DNA of 9,236 bases from Sporomusaceae bacterium UBA1887 (GCA_002337925.1 DDHB01000054.1:16534-25769); one strand, 5' to 3'. Counted from the stretch's first letter, positions 1 through 6,543 are shown. Program-made: numbers and translations. The notes: generated by a model not told the origin, from the sequence alone.

Positions 1-135
1 ATACCACTACAGGGGGTTGCAAATGCTACTGTTTCTCTGGAAACGGCTGACTTAGCCATTGACCTGGAAGCATTGCTTGACAAGCTGAGACTGGTAGACG
101 GTGTAAAGCGGCTTGAAGTTTTAGGCCAGGCGTAA
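1..135 (+). CDS. ACT-domain protein, C-terminal 44 residues (5' end outside window)
   Basis: An open frame enters from the left edge and ends at TAA 133-135. The 44 residues include VSLETADLAIDLEALLDKLR followed by a VDGVKRLEVLG tail. This resembles the last beta-alpha-beta part of an ACT domain as found in the small PheB/UPF0735-type proteins that often precede homoserine dehydrogenase in Bacillota. ACT domains usually bind amino acids and act as regulatory modules; no catalytic residue is visible here. The hom start lies 17 nt downstream with its own ribosome binding site, so the two are probably co-transcribed. The family call rests on a short fragment and on the neighbour, and the start and full length cannot be seen. 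Confidence 0.7.
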   Translation: MPLQGVANATVSLETADLAIDLEALLDKLRLVDGVKRLEVLGQA

Positions 136-152
136 CGTAAGGAGAGAATATC

Positions 153-1451
153 ATGAAAAATGCTATTCAGATAGGCTTGCTAGGCTTGGGGACTGTCGGT
201 GGCGGAGTAGTAAAAATTCTGCAGGAAAATGCTGCTAATATTTCACAAAAAGTAGGGCTGCCGCTGAAAATCAGCAGTATTTTGGTGCGTAACAAAGATA
301 AGCAAAGAGCTGTTGATACAGGCGACGCAAAAATTACCACCGATATTAACGAAATTTTAGCGAATCCTGACATAGATATTATAGTAGAAGTAATGGGTGG
401 AGAGCAACCTGCAAAAGAATATATTCTGCAGGCGCTCAATGCAGGTAAGCATGTCGTAACTGCTAACAAAGATGTGGTTGCCAAATATGGCCGCGAGTTG
501 TTTACTGCAGCCGAAGACAATCATGTCGATTTGCTGTTTGAAGCCAGCGTTGGCGGCGGCATTCCGATTATTAGGCCGTTAAAGCAGTGTCTTGCTGCAA
601 ATAAGATAACGGAAGTAATGGGAATCGTTAATGGTACTACCAACTACATGCTGACAAAAATGACAAATGAAAAAATGAGTTATGCTGATGTTTTGGCACA
701 AGCTCAGGCAAAGGGATACGCTGAATCTGACCCTACGGCTGATGTCGGTGGATGGGATGCAGCCCGCAAAATTGCTATTTTATCGTCAATAGCCTTTAGC
801 AGCCGTGTTACGTTGGATGACGTGTACGTCGAAGGCATTACCAATATTTCAGTAGAAGACATTGAATATGCTCGTGAATTGGGTTATGTAATCAAACTTG
901 TTGCTGTCGCTAAGGATAATGAACACGGTATTGAAGTTCGCGTTCATCCCGCTTTTATACCGAACAGTCATCCTCTGGCGGGCGTAAGCGATGTGTTTAA
1001 CGCAATTTATGTAAAAGGCCACGCTGTTGGCGAAGCCATGTTCTATGGCCGCGGGGCCGGCGGTCTTCCGACAGCCAGCGCTGTTACTGCCGACATTATC
1101 GATGTTGCCCGTGATATAAAGCATCATGTCAGCAGTCGTATACTGTGTACATGTTTTGAAAGTAAACCATTGTGTCCGGTAGGAAAAACCGAATCACCTT
1201 ATTATATTCGCTTATTAGTAGAAGATAAACCGGGTGTATTTGCGGCGATTGCCGGTGCTTTTGGAGCTCAGCAGGTCAGCCTTCACTCAGTTATCCAAAA
1301 ACGTAAAATAAACAATTGTGCAGAGATTGTGCTCATTACCTACCCTGTGAGTAATGATAACATTAAGCTTGCAATGAACACTCTCGATGGAATGTCCGTA
1401 GTAACAAAAGTACGCAGCGTCATCAGAGTGGAAGCAGAGGAAATTGTATAA
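153..1451 (+). CDS. hom: Homoserine dehydrogenase with C-terminal ACT domain
   Basis: This 432-aa cytoplasmic enzyme reduces aspartate-4-semialdehyde to homoserine with NAD(P)H, the branch step towards threonine and methionine. The N-terminal Rossmann fold shows GLGTVG at residues 11-16. The TANK motif places the conserved lysine at 106. The substrate domain has NGTTNYMLTKM (160-170) and the catalytic segment DPTADVGGWDAARK (193-206), with Asp202 and Lys206 in the usual positions. Residues about 350-430 form an ACT domain (YYIRLLVEDKPGVFAAIAGAF), the expected site of feedback control, probably by threonine. The length is normal for the long bacterial form. The start is supported by AAGGAGAG at 139-146, 6 nt before ATG. 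thrB follows after 15 nt, so the two form an operon. Nothing looks broken. Confidence 0.97.
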   Translation: MKNAIQIGLLGLGTVGGGVVKILQENAANISQKVGLPLKISSILVRNKDKQRAVDTGDAKITTDINEILANPDIDIIVEVMGGEQPAKEYILQALNAGKHVVTANKDVVAKYGRELFTAAEDNHVDLLFEASVGGGIPIIRPLKQCLAANKITEVMGIVNGTTNYMLTKMTNEKMSYADVLAQAQAKGYAESDPTADVGGWDAARKIAILSSIAFSSRVTLDDVYVEGITNISVEDIEYARELGYVIKLVAVAKDNEHGIEVRVHPAFIPNSHPLAGVSDVFNAIYVKGHAVGEAMFYGRGAGGLPTASAVTADIIDVARDIKHHVSSRILCTCFESKPLCPVGKTESPYYIRLLVEDKPGVFAAIAGAFGAQQVSLHSVIQKRKINNCAEIVLITYPVSNDNIKLAMNTLDGMSVVTKVRSVIRVEAEEIV

Positions 1452-1466
1452 TACGGAGGAAATAGC

Positions 1467-2381
1467 ATGTCCAAGGTGACGGTGCGTGTACCTGGGACGA
1501 CTGCTAATTGTGGTCCCGGATTCGACGCTATTGGTATGTCTTGTACGATATATAATACCATGGAATTGGTTTTGTCAGCTGAAGGGCAAACCTCAATTGC
1601 GATTTATGGTGAAGGCAGCAGCCAAATTCCTAATGATGATCGCAATATTGCTCTTCAGGCTGTTAAGCTGGTATTGGATTATCATCAGATACTGGATACA
1701 GGTATTCAAATACGGCTTACGAATAACATTCCTCTAGCCCGGGGCCTTGGCAGCAGTGCTGCTGCCATTGTAGCCGGTCTTGTGGCCGCTAATGCAGTTA
1801 CAGGTAATCGATTGTCAAAGCAGACTTTATTAGAGATGGCAACTACCATTGAAGGGCATCCTGATAATGTAGCACCTGCTATTTATGGCGGGATTTGTTT
1901 GAGTGTTATGCATGCAGCCGGTACAAAATGTCTGTCGTTCTTACCCCCCGATAAGCTGGGCCTTGTTGTTGCTGTACCAGAGTTTACTTTGTCAACGAAA
2001 GTTTCCCGTCAGGTCTTACCGAAAACAGTACCTCTCAAGGACGCAGTCTTTAACGTCAGCCGTGCGGCGTTGTTAGTAGGTGCGTTAGCGAAAGGCGAAC
2101 TTTCGTATCTGAAATATGCACTTGAAGACAAACTCCATCAGCCATACCGGGAAAAATTAGTGCCCGGAATGGAAGCAGTGTTTGAAGCTGCTACGAGTGA
2201 AGGTGCGCTTGGTGTCACAATCAGCGGAGCTGGGCCGTCCTTAATTGCCTATACGACTGAAAACCATCAGGAAATCGGTCAGGCAATGGTTGATGCATTT
2301 GAAAAGCATGGCACTAAGGCTGTCTATCATGTCCTGGAAATTGATACAATTGGTGCGGAAATTATTGAATTTATTCCTTGA
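1467..2381 (+). CDS. thrB: Homoserine kinase (GHMP family)
   Basis: This 304-aa cytoplasmic kinase phosphorylates homoserine to O-phosphohomoserine with ATP, feeding threonine synthase. The GHMP signatures are all present: an N-terminal VRVPGTTANCGPGFDAIG segment (7-23), the ATP-binding loop PLARGLGSSAAAI (89-101), HPDNVAP (131-137), and the C-terminal glycine motif GVTISGAGPS (249-258). Length is typical of the family. The start has GGAGGA at 1455-1460, 6 nt upstream, and lies 15 nt after the hom stop, so both genes are likely on one transcript. No thrC is seen in the window. The TGA stop lies inside the -35 box of the following tRNA promoter, so the 3' end of this gene doubles as promoter DNA. 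Confidence 0.97.
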   Translation: MSKVTVRVPGTTANCGPGFDAIGMSCTIYNTMELVLSAEGQTSIAIYGEGSSQIPNDDRNIALQAVKLVLDYHQILDTGIQIRLTNNIPLARGLGSSAAAIVAGLVAANAVTGNRLSKQTLLEMATTIEGHPDNVAPAIYGGICLSVMHAAGTKCLSFLPPDKLGLVVAVPEFTLSTKVSRQVLPKTVPLKDAVFNVSRAALLVGALAKGELSYLKYALEDKLHQPYREKLVPGMEAVFEAATSEGALGVTISGAGPSLIAYTTENHQEIGQAMVDAFEKHGTKAVYHVLEIDTIGAEIIEFIP

Positions 2382-2406
2382 CAGACTACATAAAACAGTG
2401 TAAAAT
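2378..2406 (+). promoter_or_regulatory. Sigma-70-type promoter for tRNA-Pro
   Basis: TTGACA at 2378-2383 matches the -35 consensus exactly. A 17-nt spacer separates it from TAAAAT at 2401-2406, a near-consensus -10 box. Transcription would begin near 2413, about 50 nt before the mature tRNA. The -35 box overlaps the thrB stop codon (TGA, 2379-2381). The call is strong for a sequence-only prediction because both boxes, the spacing and the downstream tRNA agree. Confidence 0.85.
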
Positions 2407-2461
2407 AATGTTTGTCGGTGAGGGAGCCAGCGAAAAGCAGTCTCTCAAAGCCGCAAAATGT

Positions 2462-2538
2462 CGGGGCGTAGCTCAGTTTGGTAGAGCGCTACCTTGGGGT
2501 GGTAGAGGCCGCATGTTCAACTCATGTCGCTCCGACCA
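2462..2538 (+). tRNA. tRNA-Pro, anticodon GGG, CCA encoded
   Basis: A 77-nt cloverleaf can be folded by hand. The acceptor stem is CGGGGCG with CGCTCCG (one G-U pair), discriminator A and an encoded CCA at 2536-2538. The D arm is GCTC/GAGC. The anticodon stem CTACC/GGTAG closes the loop TTGGGGT, giving anticodon GGG, which reads CCC (and CCU by wobble) proline codons. The variable loop is 5 nt. The T arm is GCATG/CATGT (one G-U pair) around the loop TTCAACT, which fits the TTCNANN pattern. It has its own promoter and is followed by an intrinsic terminator, so it is probably a single-gene transcription unit, with possible read-through from thrB. Confidence 0.96.
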
Positions 2539-2571
2539 ATTGAATAATGGTTATGAAATTAGATAAGATGA

Positions 2572-2604
2572 GGGTTTGCAGAAATTGCAAACCCTTTTTG
2601 TTTT
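2572..2604 (+). terminator. Intrinsic terminator after the tRNA gene
   Basis: A perfect 9-bp stem, GGGTTTGCA (2572-2580) with TGCAAACCC (2586-2594), encloses a 5-nt loop and is followed by TTTTTGTTTT. This is a textbook rho-independent terminator. It ends the tRNA transcript and any hom-thrB read-through, and so separates the housekeeping block from the regulator gene downstream. Confidence 0.93.
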
Positions 2605-2747
2605 CTGTTTTTTCTTACAAACTTATTTTAGTTTCAGGCTGGTCTGAATTTTCTACTGCGATAATGAAAAGGATGTGTTATTCTATAACAAAGTCAGGCG
2701 AGTGAATGTTGCGAAACCACACTTTTACTTTGCAGGGAGGGCTTCTA
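2605..2747 (+). promoter_or_regulatory. Upstream region of the sigma-54 activator gene
   Basis: This non-coding gap must contain the promoter of the downstream regulator, since a terminator stands before it. The best candidate is an extended -10, TGCGATAAT at 2657-2665, but there is no convincing -35 box 16-18 nt upstream. No -24/-12 sigma-54 element is visible, so the regulator is probably transcribed by a housekeeping sigma factor. A clear ribosome binding site, GGGAGGG (2735-2741), ends the region. Confidence 0.35.
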
Positions 2748-4097
2748 ATGGCAAAACACAGCGAAATTATGCAACAGGTTTTTGCGCATATGGCAGGGAT
2801 GGTAGTCGTTGATCATCAATCGCGCATTGTTTTTGTAGAGGGAACCTACGCGAAGTCGAGGGGGTTTGATCCGCAGCAAGTCGTAGGCAGCTATGTTAAG
2901 GATGTGATCCCGACTAGTAAGCTCCCCGTCGTTGTTGAATCAGGTAAACCTATATTAGGCGATGTTTTTTATTATGAGGGAAAAACGGTGATATGCAATC
3001 GATATCCCTTAATAAAGGATGGAATCCTCATTGGTGCCATGTCCTATCAGGTATTCGAAGGGGTTGATAAGCTCTTTGAATCAATACAAGAGCTGCAAAG
3101 CCAGGTTGACTACTATAAAGAGAAAGTAAAGAAGTATGCGGGAGTTCGCTACTCTTTGGCCGACACAATCGGCTCAAGCGTAACCGCTGTTGAGATACGT
3201 ACGGCAATATTAAAGGCTGCATGTTCAAATGCTACCGTTTTGATTCAGGGAGAAACCGGTACGGGCAAGGAGTTGGTTGCGCATGCGCTGCACCAGGAAA
3301 GCCGCCGGGCCATTTATCCTTTTGTAAAGCTCAATTGTGCAGCAATTCCTCAGGAGCTCATTGAATCGGAGCTATTCGGCTATGATGAAGGAGCCTTTAC
3401 GGGGGCAAGGAGGGCAGGAAAAAAAGGGAAATTTGAGCTGGCTGATAAGGGAACACTATTTTTGGATGAGATAAGTCAATTATCGATGGCGGCACAGGCG
3501 AAGCTGCTTCGGGTCTTGCAGGAAAAAGAGATCGAGCGTATTGGGGGAGCGGGACCAATTCCTGTGAATGTAAGAATTATCGCAGCTACGAATGACAATC
3601 TGGAGGATATGATCAAACAGGGAACGTTTAGGGCTGATTTATTCTACCGGCTGAATGTTATTCCTATTAAAGTTGCCCCATTAAGGGAGCGAAGGTCCGA
3701 TATACCCCTGCTCGTACAAAAGTTTGTCGAGAAATATGGAGATCAGGCGGGGTTAGGCGCAGTAACGGTAGATGCCGAGGCTATGGCGCTGCTTATGAAG
3801 TACGAATGGCCAGGCAATATCCGGGAACTGGAACACGCGGTAGAAAGAGCTGTGAACCTTTGCAGTTGTACCGTACTTGAGCCTGTTCACTTTGCCTGGC
3901 TGCTGCCGAAGATTCAAGATAAAGGAAAGGCGGCTGCAGGAAGAAGTATTCAGGAGGCAAGGGCGGCAAGTGAAAAAGAAATCATCTTGAATGCTCTTCA
4001 AGTAACGCAAGGGAATAAAAAGAAGGCTGCCGAATTGCTGGGAATTGCACGGCCGTTGCTGTACCAGAAAATGCGTCGTCTCGATATAATGAATTAA
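2748..4097 (+). CDS. Sigma-54-dependent transcriptional activator (PAS, AAA+, Fis-type HTH)
   Basis: This enhancer-binding protein uses ATP hydrolysis to open promoters held by sigma-54 RNA polymerase. Positions are given for the 449-aa form. A PAS-like sensor spans about residues 3-100, followed by a helical, probably coiled-coil linker (105-130). The AAA+ core has Walker A GETGTGKE (168-175), the sigma-54 contact loop GAFTGA (215-220), Walker B GTLFLDE (235-241) and the arginine-finger region FRADLFYRLN (294-303). A Fis-type helix-turn-helix lies at about 423-445 (KKKAAELLGIARPLLYQKM). There is no receiver domain, so it is likely controlled by a ligand or redox signal through the PAS domain rather than by phosphorylation. 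The start at 2748 is preferred over an in-frame ATG at 2706 because GGGAGGG lies 6 nt before it. Its obvious target is the sigma-54 promoter 350 bp past its stop. Confidence 0.93.
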   Translation: MAKHSEIMQQVFAHMAGMVVVDHQSRIVFVEGTYAKSRGFDPQQVVGSYVKDVIPTSKLPVVVESGKPILGDVFYYEGKTVICNRYPLIKDGILIGAMSYQVFEGVDKLFESIQELQSQVDYYKEKVKKYAGVRYSLADTIGSSVTAVEIRTAILKAACSNATVLIQGETGTGKELVAHALHQESRRAIYPFVKLNCAAIPQELIESELFGYDEGAFTGARRAGKKGKFELADKGTLFLDEISQLSMAAQAKLLRVLQEKEIERIGGAGPIPVNVRIIAATNDNLEDMIKQGTFRADLFYRLNVIPIKVAPLRERRSDIPLLVQKFVEKYGDQAGLGAVTVDAEAMALLMKYEWPGNIRELEHAVERAVNLCSCTVLEPVHFAWLLPKIQDKGKAAAGRSIQEARAASEKEIILNALQVTQGNKKKAAELLGIARPLLYQKMRRLDIMN

Positions 4098-4114
4098 ATA
4101 GCTGCCGTGTAAGC

Positions 4115-4156
4115 ATAGAGAGACAGTGTAAGTAGTTACTTACACTGTCTCTCTAT
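4115..4156. repeat. Perfect 20-bp inverted repeat (operator/enhancer or terminator)
   Basis: The arms at 4115-4134 and 4137-4156 are exact reverse complements separated by only GT. The inner half of each arm is AGTGTAAGTA / TACTTACACT. In RNA this would be a very stable hairpin beginning 18 nt after the regulator stop, so it may act as its terminator. The run after it (TGCTTTGTTAG) is a poor U-tract, however. A third exact copy of the inner 10-mer at 4218-4227, outside any hairpin, argues that the DNA sequence itself may be recognised, for example by the helix-turn-helix of the neighbouring activator. Confidence 0.85.
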
Positions 4157-4217
4157 TGCTTTGTTAGTAGGTAAAGGACATTCGTATAATGAATTTTCTG
4201 ATAAATATGTCAGTATA

Positions 4218-4227
4218 TACTTACACT
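4218..4227 (-). promoter_or_regulatory. Extra half-site TACTTACACT
   Basis: This 10-mer is identical to the inner part of the right arm of the inverted repeat at 4115-4156 and has the same orientation as that arm. It lies about 250 bp upstream of the predicted sigma-54 start site. The matching 10-mer suggests a single binding half-site, but this is inference from repetition only. Confidence 0.45.
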
Positions 4228-4444
4228 AAGATTTTGTTCATAGCTTGGGTGCTTCCGTGATAGCTGGCTAAAGTAGAGAGTATTTTATTTTTAGCGAGTT
4301 TCTGTTTTTTCAGATGGTGCTGCTCACGATTCTGCGTAGTTACTCGATTCAAGGATGGTCAAGGTGTGTTATTCGATTCGCTGTTCGTTATGAAACCAGG
4401 CTTGTTTTGCCTTCGAGGCAGATATATTCGACGAATTTAAAAAT

Positions 4445-4460
4445 TGGCACGAATTTTGCA
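4445..4460 (+). promoter_or_regulatory. Sigma-54 (-24/-12) promoter of the catabolic operon
   Basis: TGGCACGAATTTTGCA matches the consensus TGGCACG-N4-TTGC(A/T) in every defined position. The GG (4446-4447) and GC (4458-4459) are separated by exactly 10 bp. Transcription should start near 4471, about 90 nt before the first gene. The gene for a sigma-54 activator ends 350 bp upstream, which strongly supports function. Expression should depend strictly on RpoN and on that activator. Confidence 0.93.
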
Positions 4461-4562
4461 ATATATTCTGATTGATCAGAAGAAAGGAGCAATATGGAGT
4501 AAGGCAGGAGCCAAATCTATACTCCAAAGTGATCAGTGAAATTAACGGATGGAGGAGTTTAC

Positions 4563-5492
4563 ATGGCAAAGCAAAACAAAATTATTATTACAGCAGCAAT
4601 TACGGGAGCAACACATACACCAAGTTTGAGTCCTTATTTTCCTTCTACACCGGAGCAGATTATTAAGGATGCGGTAGAGGCACATAAAGAAGGTGCTGCA
4701 GTCGTTCATATTCATGCCAGAGATCCAAAGGATGGCAGTCCAACGCCTGACTTGGCAATTATGAAAGACATTGTCGCTTCTATCAAACAGCAGTGTAACG
4801 CTGTTGTTTGCATTACCACAGGGGGAGCGGTTTGGATGTCTTCTGAGCAGCGACTAGCTCCCGCGACAGAATTAAAGCCGGAGCTGGCGTCCTGCAATGC
4901 CGGGTCAGTGAATTTTGTGTTTTCCGATTTGGCAGCAAAGCTGGAGAACCCCAAATACGATTGGGAAGTTCCTTATCTCAAACGTACGAATGAGCTGGTT
5001 TTTACCAACACATTTACCGGGCTGGAATATTATCTGAAAACGATGAACGAGCATGGTATACGCCCTGAGTTTGAGGTGTATGACGTAGGCATGATCAATA
5101 ATATTGCCTATTTTATGAAAAAAGGGTTAGTACAAAAACCAGTCTATTTACAATTTGTAATGGGAATATTGGGTGGAATCCCTGCTACTGTTGATAATCT
5201 TGTCTACCTGGTTAAGACAGCCCGCGAGCAGATCGGTGATTTTGTCTGGTCTTGTGCGGCGGCGGGAAAAGCGCAGTTTCCGCTTGTTACGGCTGCCTTG
5301 ACTATGGGGGGGAATGCCCGTGTTGGACTAGAGGATAACCTTTATCTAAAGCCGGGAGTGCTGGCAAAATCAAGTGGGGAGCAAGTCCGGCAAATTAAAG
5401 AGATTGCTGAGCGGCTCGGTCTGGAAATTGCCAATTCTGATGAAGCCCGTCAAATTTTGGAGCTCAAAGGCATAGACAAAGTTAATTATTAA
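4563..5492 (+). CDS. BKACE-family (DUF849) beta-keto acid cleavage enzyme
   Basis: This 309-aa TIM-barrel enzyme belongs to the family of Kce, the 3-keto-5-aminohexanoate cleavage enzyme of lysine fermentation. Family members react a beta-keto acid with acetyl-CoA to give acetoacetate and a shortened or rearranged acyl-CoA. The Zn ligands of Kce are matched by His49 and His51 in HIHARD and by Glu257 in RVGLED (253-258), with Arg253 and Asp258 also kept. The N-terminal loop reads TGATHTPSLSP (14-24), where Kce has a glutamate (TGAE); that residue contacts the substrate amino group. The substrate is therefore probably not 3-keto-5-aminohexanoate. The start is set by GGAGGAG (4551-4557), 5 nt before ATG 4563; an in-frame ATG at 4536 has no such site. 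It is first in the sigma-54 operon, 22 nt before the dehydrogenase gene. Confidence 0.92.
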   Translation: MAKQNKIIITAAITGATHTPSLSPYFPSTPEQIIKDAVEAHKEGAAVVHIHARDPKDGSPTPDLAIMKDIVASIKQQCNAVVCITTGGAVWMSSEQRLAPATELKPELASCNAGSVNFVFSDLAAKLENPKYDWEVPYLKRTNELVFTNTFTGLEYYLKTMNEHGIRPEFEVYDVGMINNIAYFMKKGLVQKPVYLQFVMGILGGIPATVDNLVYLVKTAREQIGDFVWSCAAAGKAQFPLVTAALTMGGNARVGLEDNLYLKPGVLAKSSGEQVRQIKEIAERLGLEIANSDEARQILELKGIDKVNY

Positions 5493-5514
5493 GGTAGACT
5501 GGAGGAGATTTACT

Positions 5515-6543
5515 ATGAGAACAGCTATTTTAGGAGCAGGAGCGCTAGGGATTATTATTGGAGCTAGGATGACGCAAAATGGTCAACAAGTAGATCTTAT
5601 TGACTCATTCAAAGAAAATGTTGATGCACTGAATGCCAATGGTGCCACTGTTACCGGTTTCCTGGAGCTGCATCAAGCGGTTACCGCATTAACGCCTGAA
5701 CAAATGACCGGCACGTATGATTTAGTTTTGCTACTAACAAAGCAAACTGCTAATGAAACGGCCTTACCCAAGCTTTTACCCCATTTGCATAAGGACAGCG
5801 TTGTTTGCACGCTGCAAAATGGTGTTCCTGAAGAGTCTGTCGCATCCTACGTCGGTAAAGAAAGAACTATTGGCGGCGCAGTCGGATTCGGTGCAACCTG
5901 GCTGAGACCTGGTGTGTCGGAGCTCACGTCCTCTATGGAAGCAGTGGAAAAGTTTGCTTTCGAGATCGGAGAAATTGATGGAATAGTGCGCCCACGGCTG
6001 GAGAAAGTAAAACAAGTCCTTAGCACTGCCGGCGGGACAACAATACTGACGAATCTTATGGGGATTCGTTATACGAAATTATTGATGAATTCGACATTCA
6101 GCGGCATGTCGGCTGCTCTCAACGGGCTTTTCAGCGACGTATTAGCAAATCCTAAAGCTATGATTTGCGTTGCCCATATTGCCGATGAAGTGATCAAAGT
6201 TTGCCATGGTCTGGGATACCGGATGGTGGAGATGCAGGGGTCTGATTTTGAATTTCTGGAGCTCAACAGCAAAACGGAAATTCCTTCAAAAATGGATTTT
6301 TACAAAAAAGTGTGGGGACGGCATAATAACAAAGCCAGCATGCTTCAGGACCTTGAAAAAGGCAAAAAGACTGAAATTGATTATATTAATGGTGTTGTGT
6401 GCAGGGGCGGACGCAAGTGCGGGATACCTACACCCTTCAATGATATGGTTGTAGAACTAGTTAAAGAGGCGGAAGCAAGAGGCGGAGTAAATGATTTCAG
6501 TTATCTGGAAAGATTCAATGATAGTATTAAAGCTGCCAAATAG
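5515..6543 (+). CDS. Ketopantoate-reductase-family (PanE/ApbA-like) dehydrogenase
   Basis: This 342-aa NAD(P)-dependent oxidoreductase has an N-terminal Rossmann fold with GAGALG at 7-12, TKQT (75-78) and LQNG (100-103), and the all-helical PanE C-terminal domain. The residues equivalent to the catalytic set of E. coli PanE (Lys176, Asn180, Glu256) appear as Lys188 and Asn192 in YTKLLMNS and Glu287 in TEIDYING. It is about 40 residues longer than E. coli PanE, largely from extra sequence around 236-272. It sits between a beta-keto acid cleavage enzyme and a permease, with no pantothenate genes nearby. It probably interconverts a hydroxy acid and keto acid of the catabolic substrate rather than making pantoate, though true ketopantoate reductase activity cannot be excluded. 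GGAGGAG at 5501-5507 lies 7 nt before the start. Confidence 0.88.
   Translation: MRTAILGAGALGIIIGARMTQNGQQVDLIDSFKENVDALNANGATVTGFLELHQAVTALTPEQMTGTYDLVLLLTKQTANETALPKLLPHLHKDSVVCTLQNGVPEESVASYVGKERTIGGAVGFGATWLRPGVSELTSSMEAVEKFAFEIGEIDGIVRPRLEKVKQVLSTAGGTTILTNLMGIRYTKLLMNSTFSGMSAALNGLFSDVLANPKAMICVAHIADEVIKVCHGLGYRMVEMQGSDFEFLELNSKTEIPSKMDFYKKVWGRHNNKASMLQDLEKGKKTEIDYINGVVCRGGRKCGIPTPFNDMVVELVKEAEARGGVNDFSYLERFNDSIKAAK

Larger units (their letters stand above)
4098..4562 (+). promoter_or_regulatory. 465-bp regulatory intergenic region of the catabolic operon
   Basis: This long gap shows no convincing coding frame. In order it contains: a GTGTAAGCA element (4107-4115); a perfect inverted repeat (4115-4156) carrying two more copies of that core; a lone TACTTACACT (4218-4227); three CGATTC hexamers (4327, 4345, 4374); two TCAAGG hexamers 10 bp apart (4349, 4359); a TTCGACGAA palindrome (4427-4435); the sigma-54 promoter (4445-4460); and a leader of about 90 nt. 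The layout is that of an enhancer-type control region. TTGTTA (4161-4166) and TATAAT (4185-4190) could form a weak sigma-70 promoter with an 18-nt spacer, but this may be chance. Confidence 0.75.

Noticed and set aside
2378..2566. A 62-codon + strand frame after thrB
   Set aside because: It starts at a TTG inside the thrB stop and tRNA promoter, has no ribosome site, and runs straight through the tRNA-Pro gene.
2706..2747. Upstream ATG for the sigma-54 activator
   Set aside because: It adds 14 residues with no domain and lacks a good ribosome site, whereas ATG 2748 has GGGAGGG 6 nt before it.
4115..4156. CRISPR-type or transposon-end repeat
   Set aside because: There is one palindrome and one lone half-site rather than a regular repeat-spacer series, and no transposase or target duplication is visible nearby.
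4369..4569. A 66-codon - strand frame in the intergenic region
   Set aside because: It covers the sigma-54 promoter, has no recognisable domain, and its composition looks like a chance frame.
4472..4666. A 64-codon + strand frame in the leader of the BKACE gene
   Set aside because: It starts at a TTG at the predicted transcript start, has no ribosome site, and overlaps the well-supported BKACE start in another frame.
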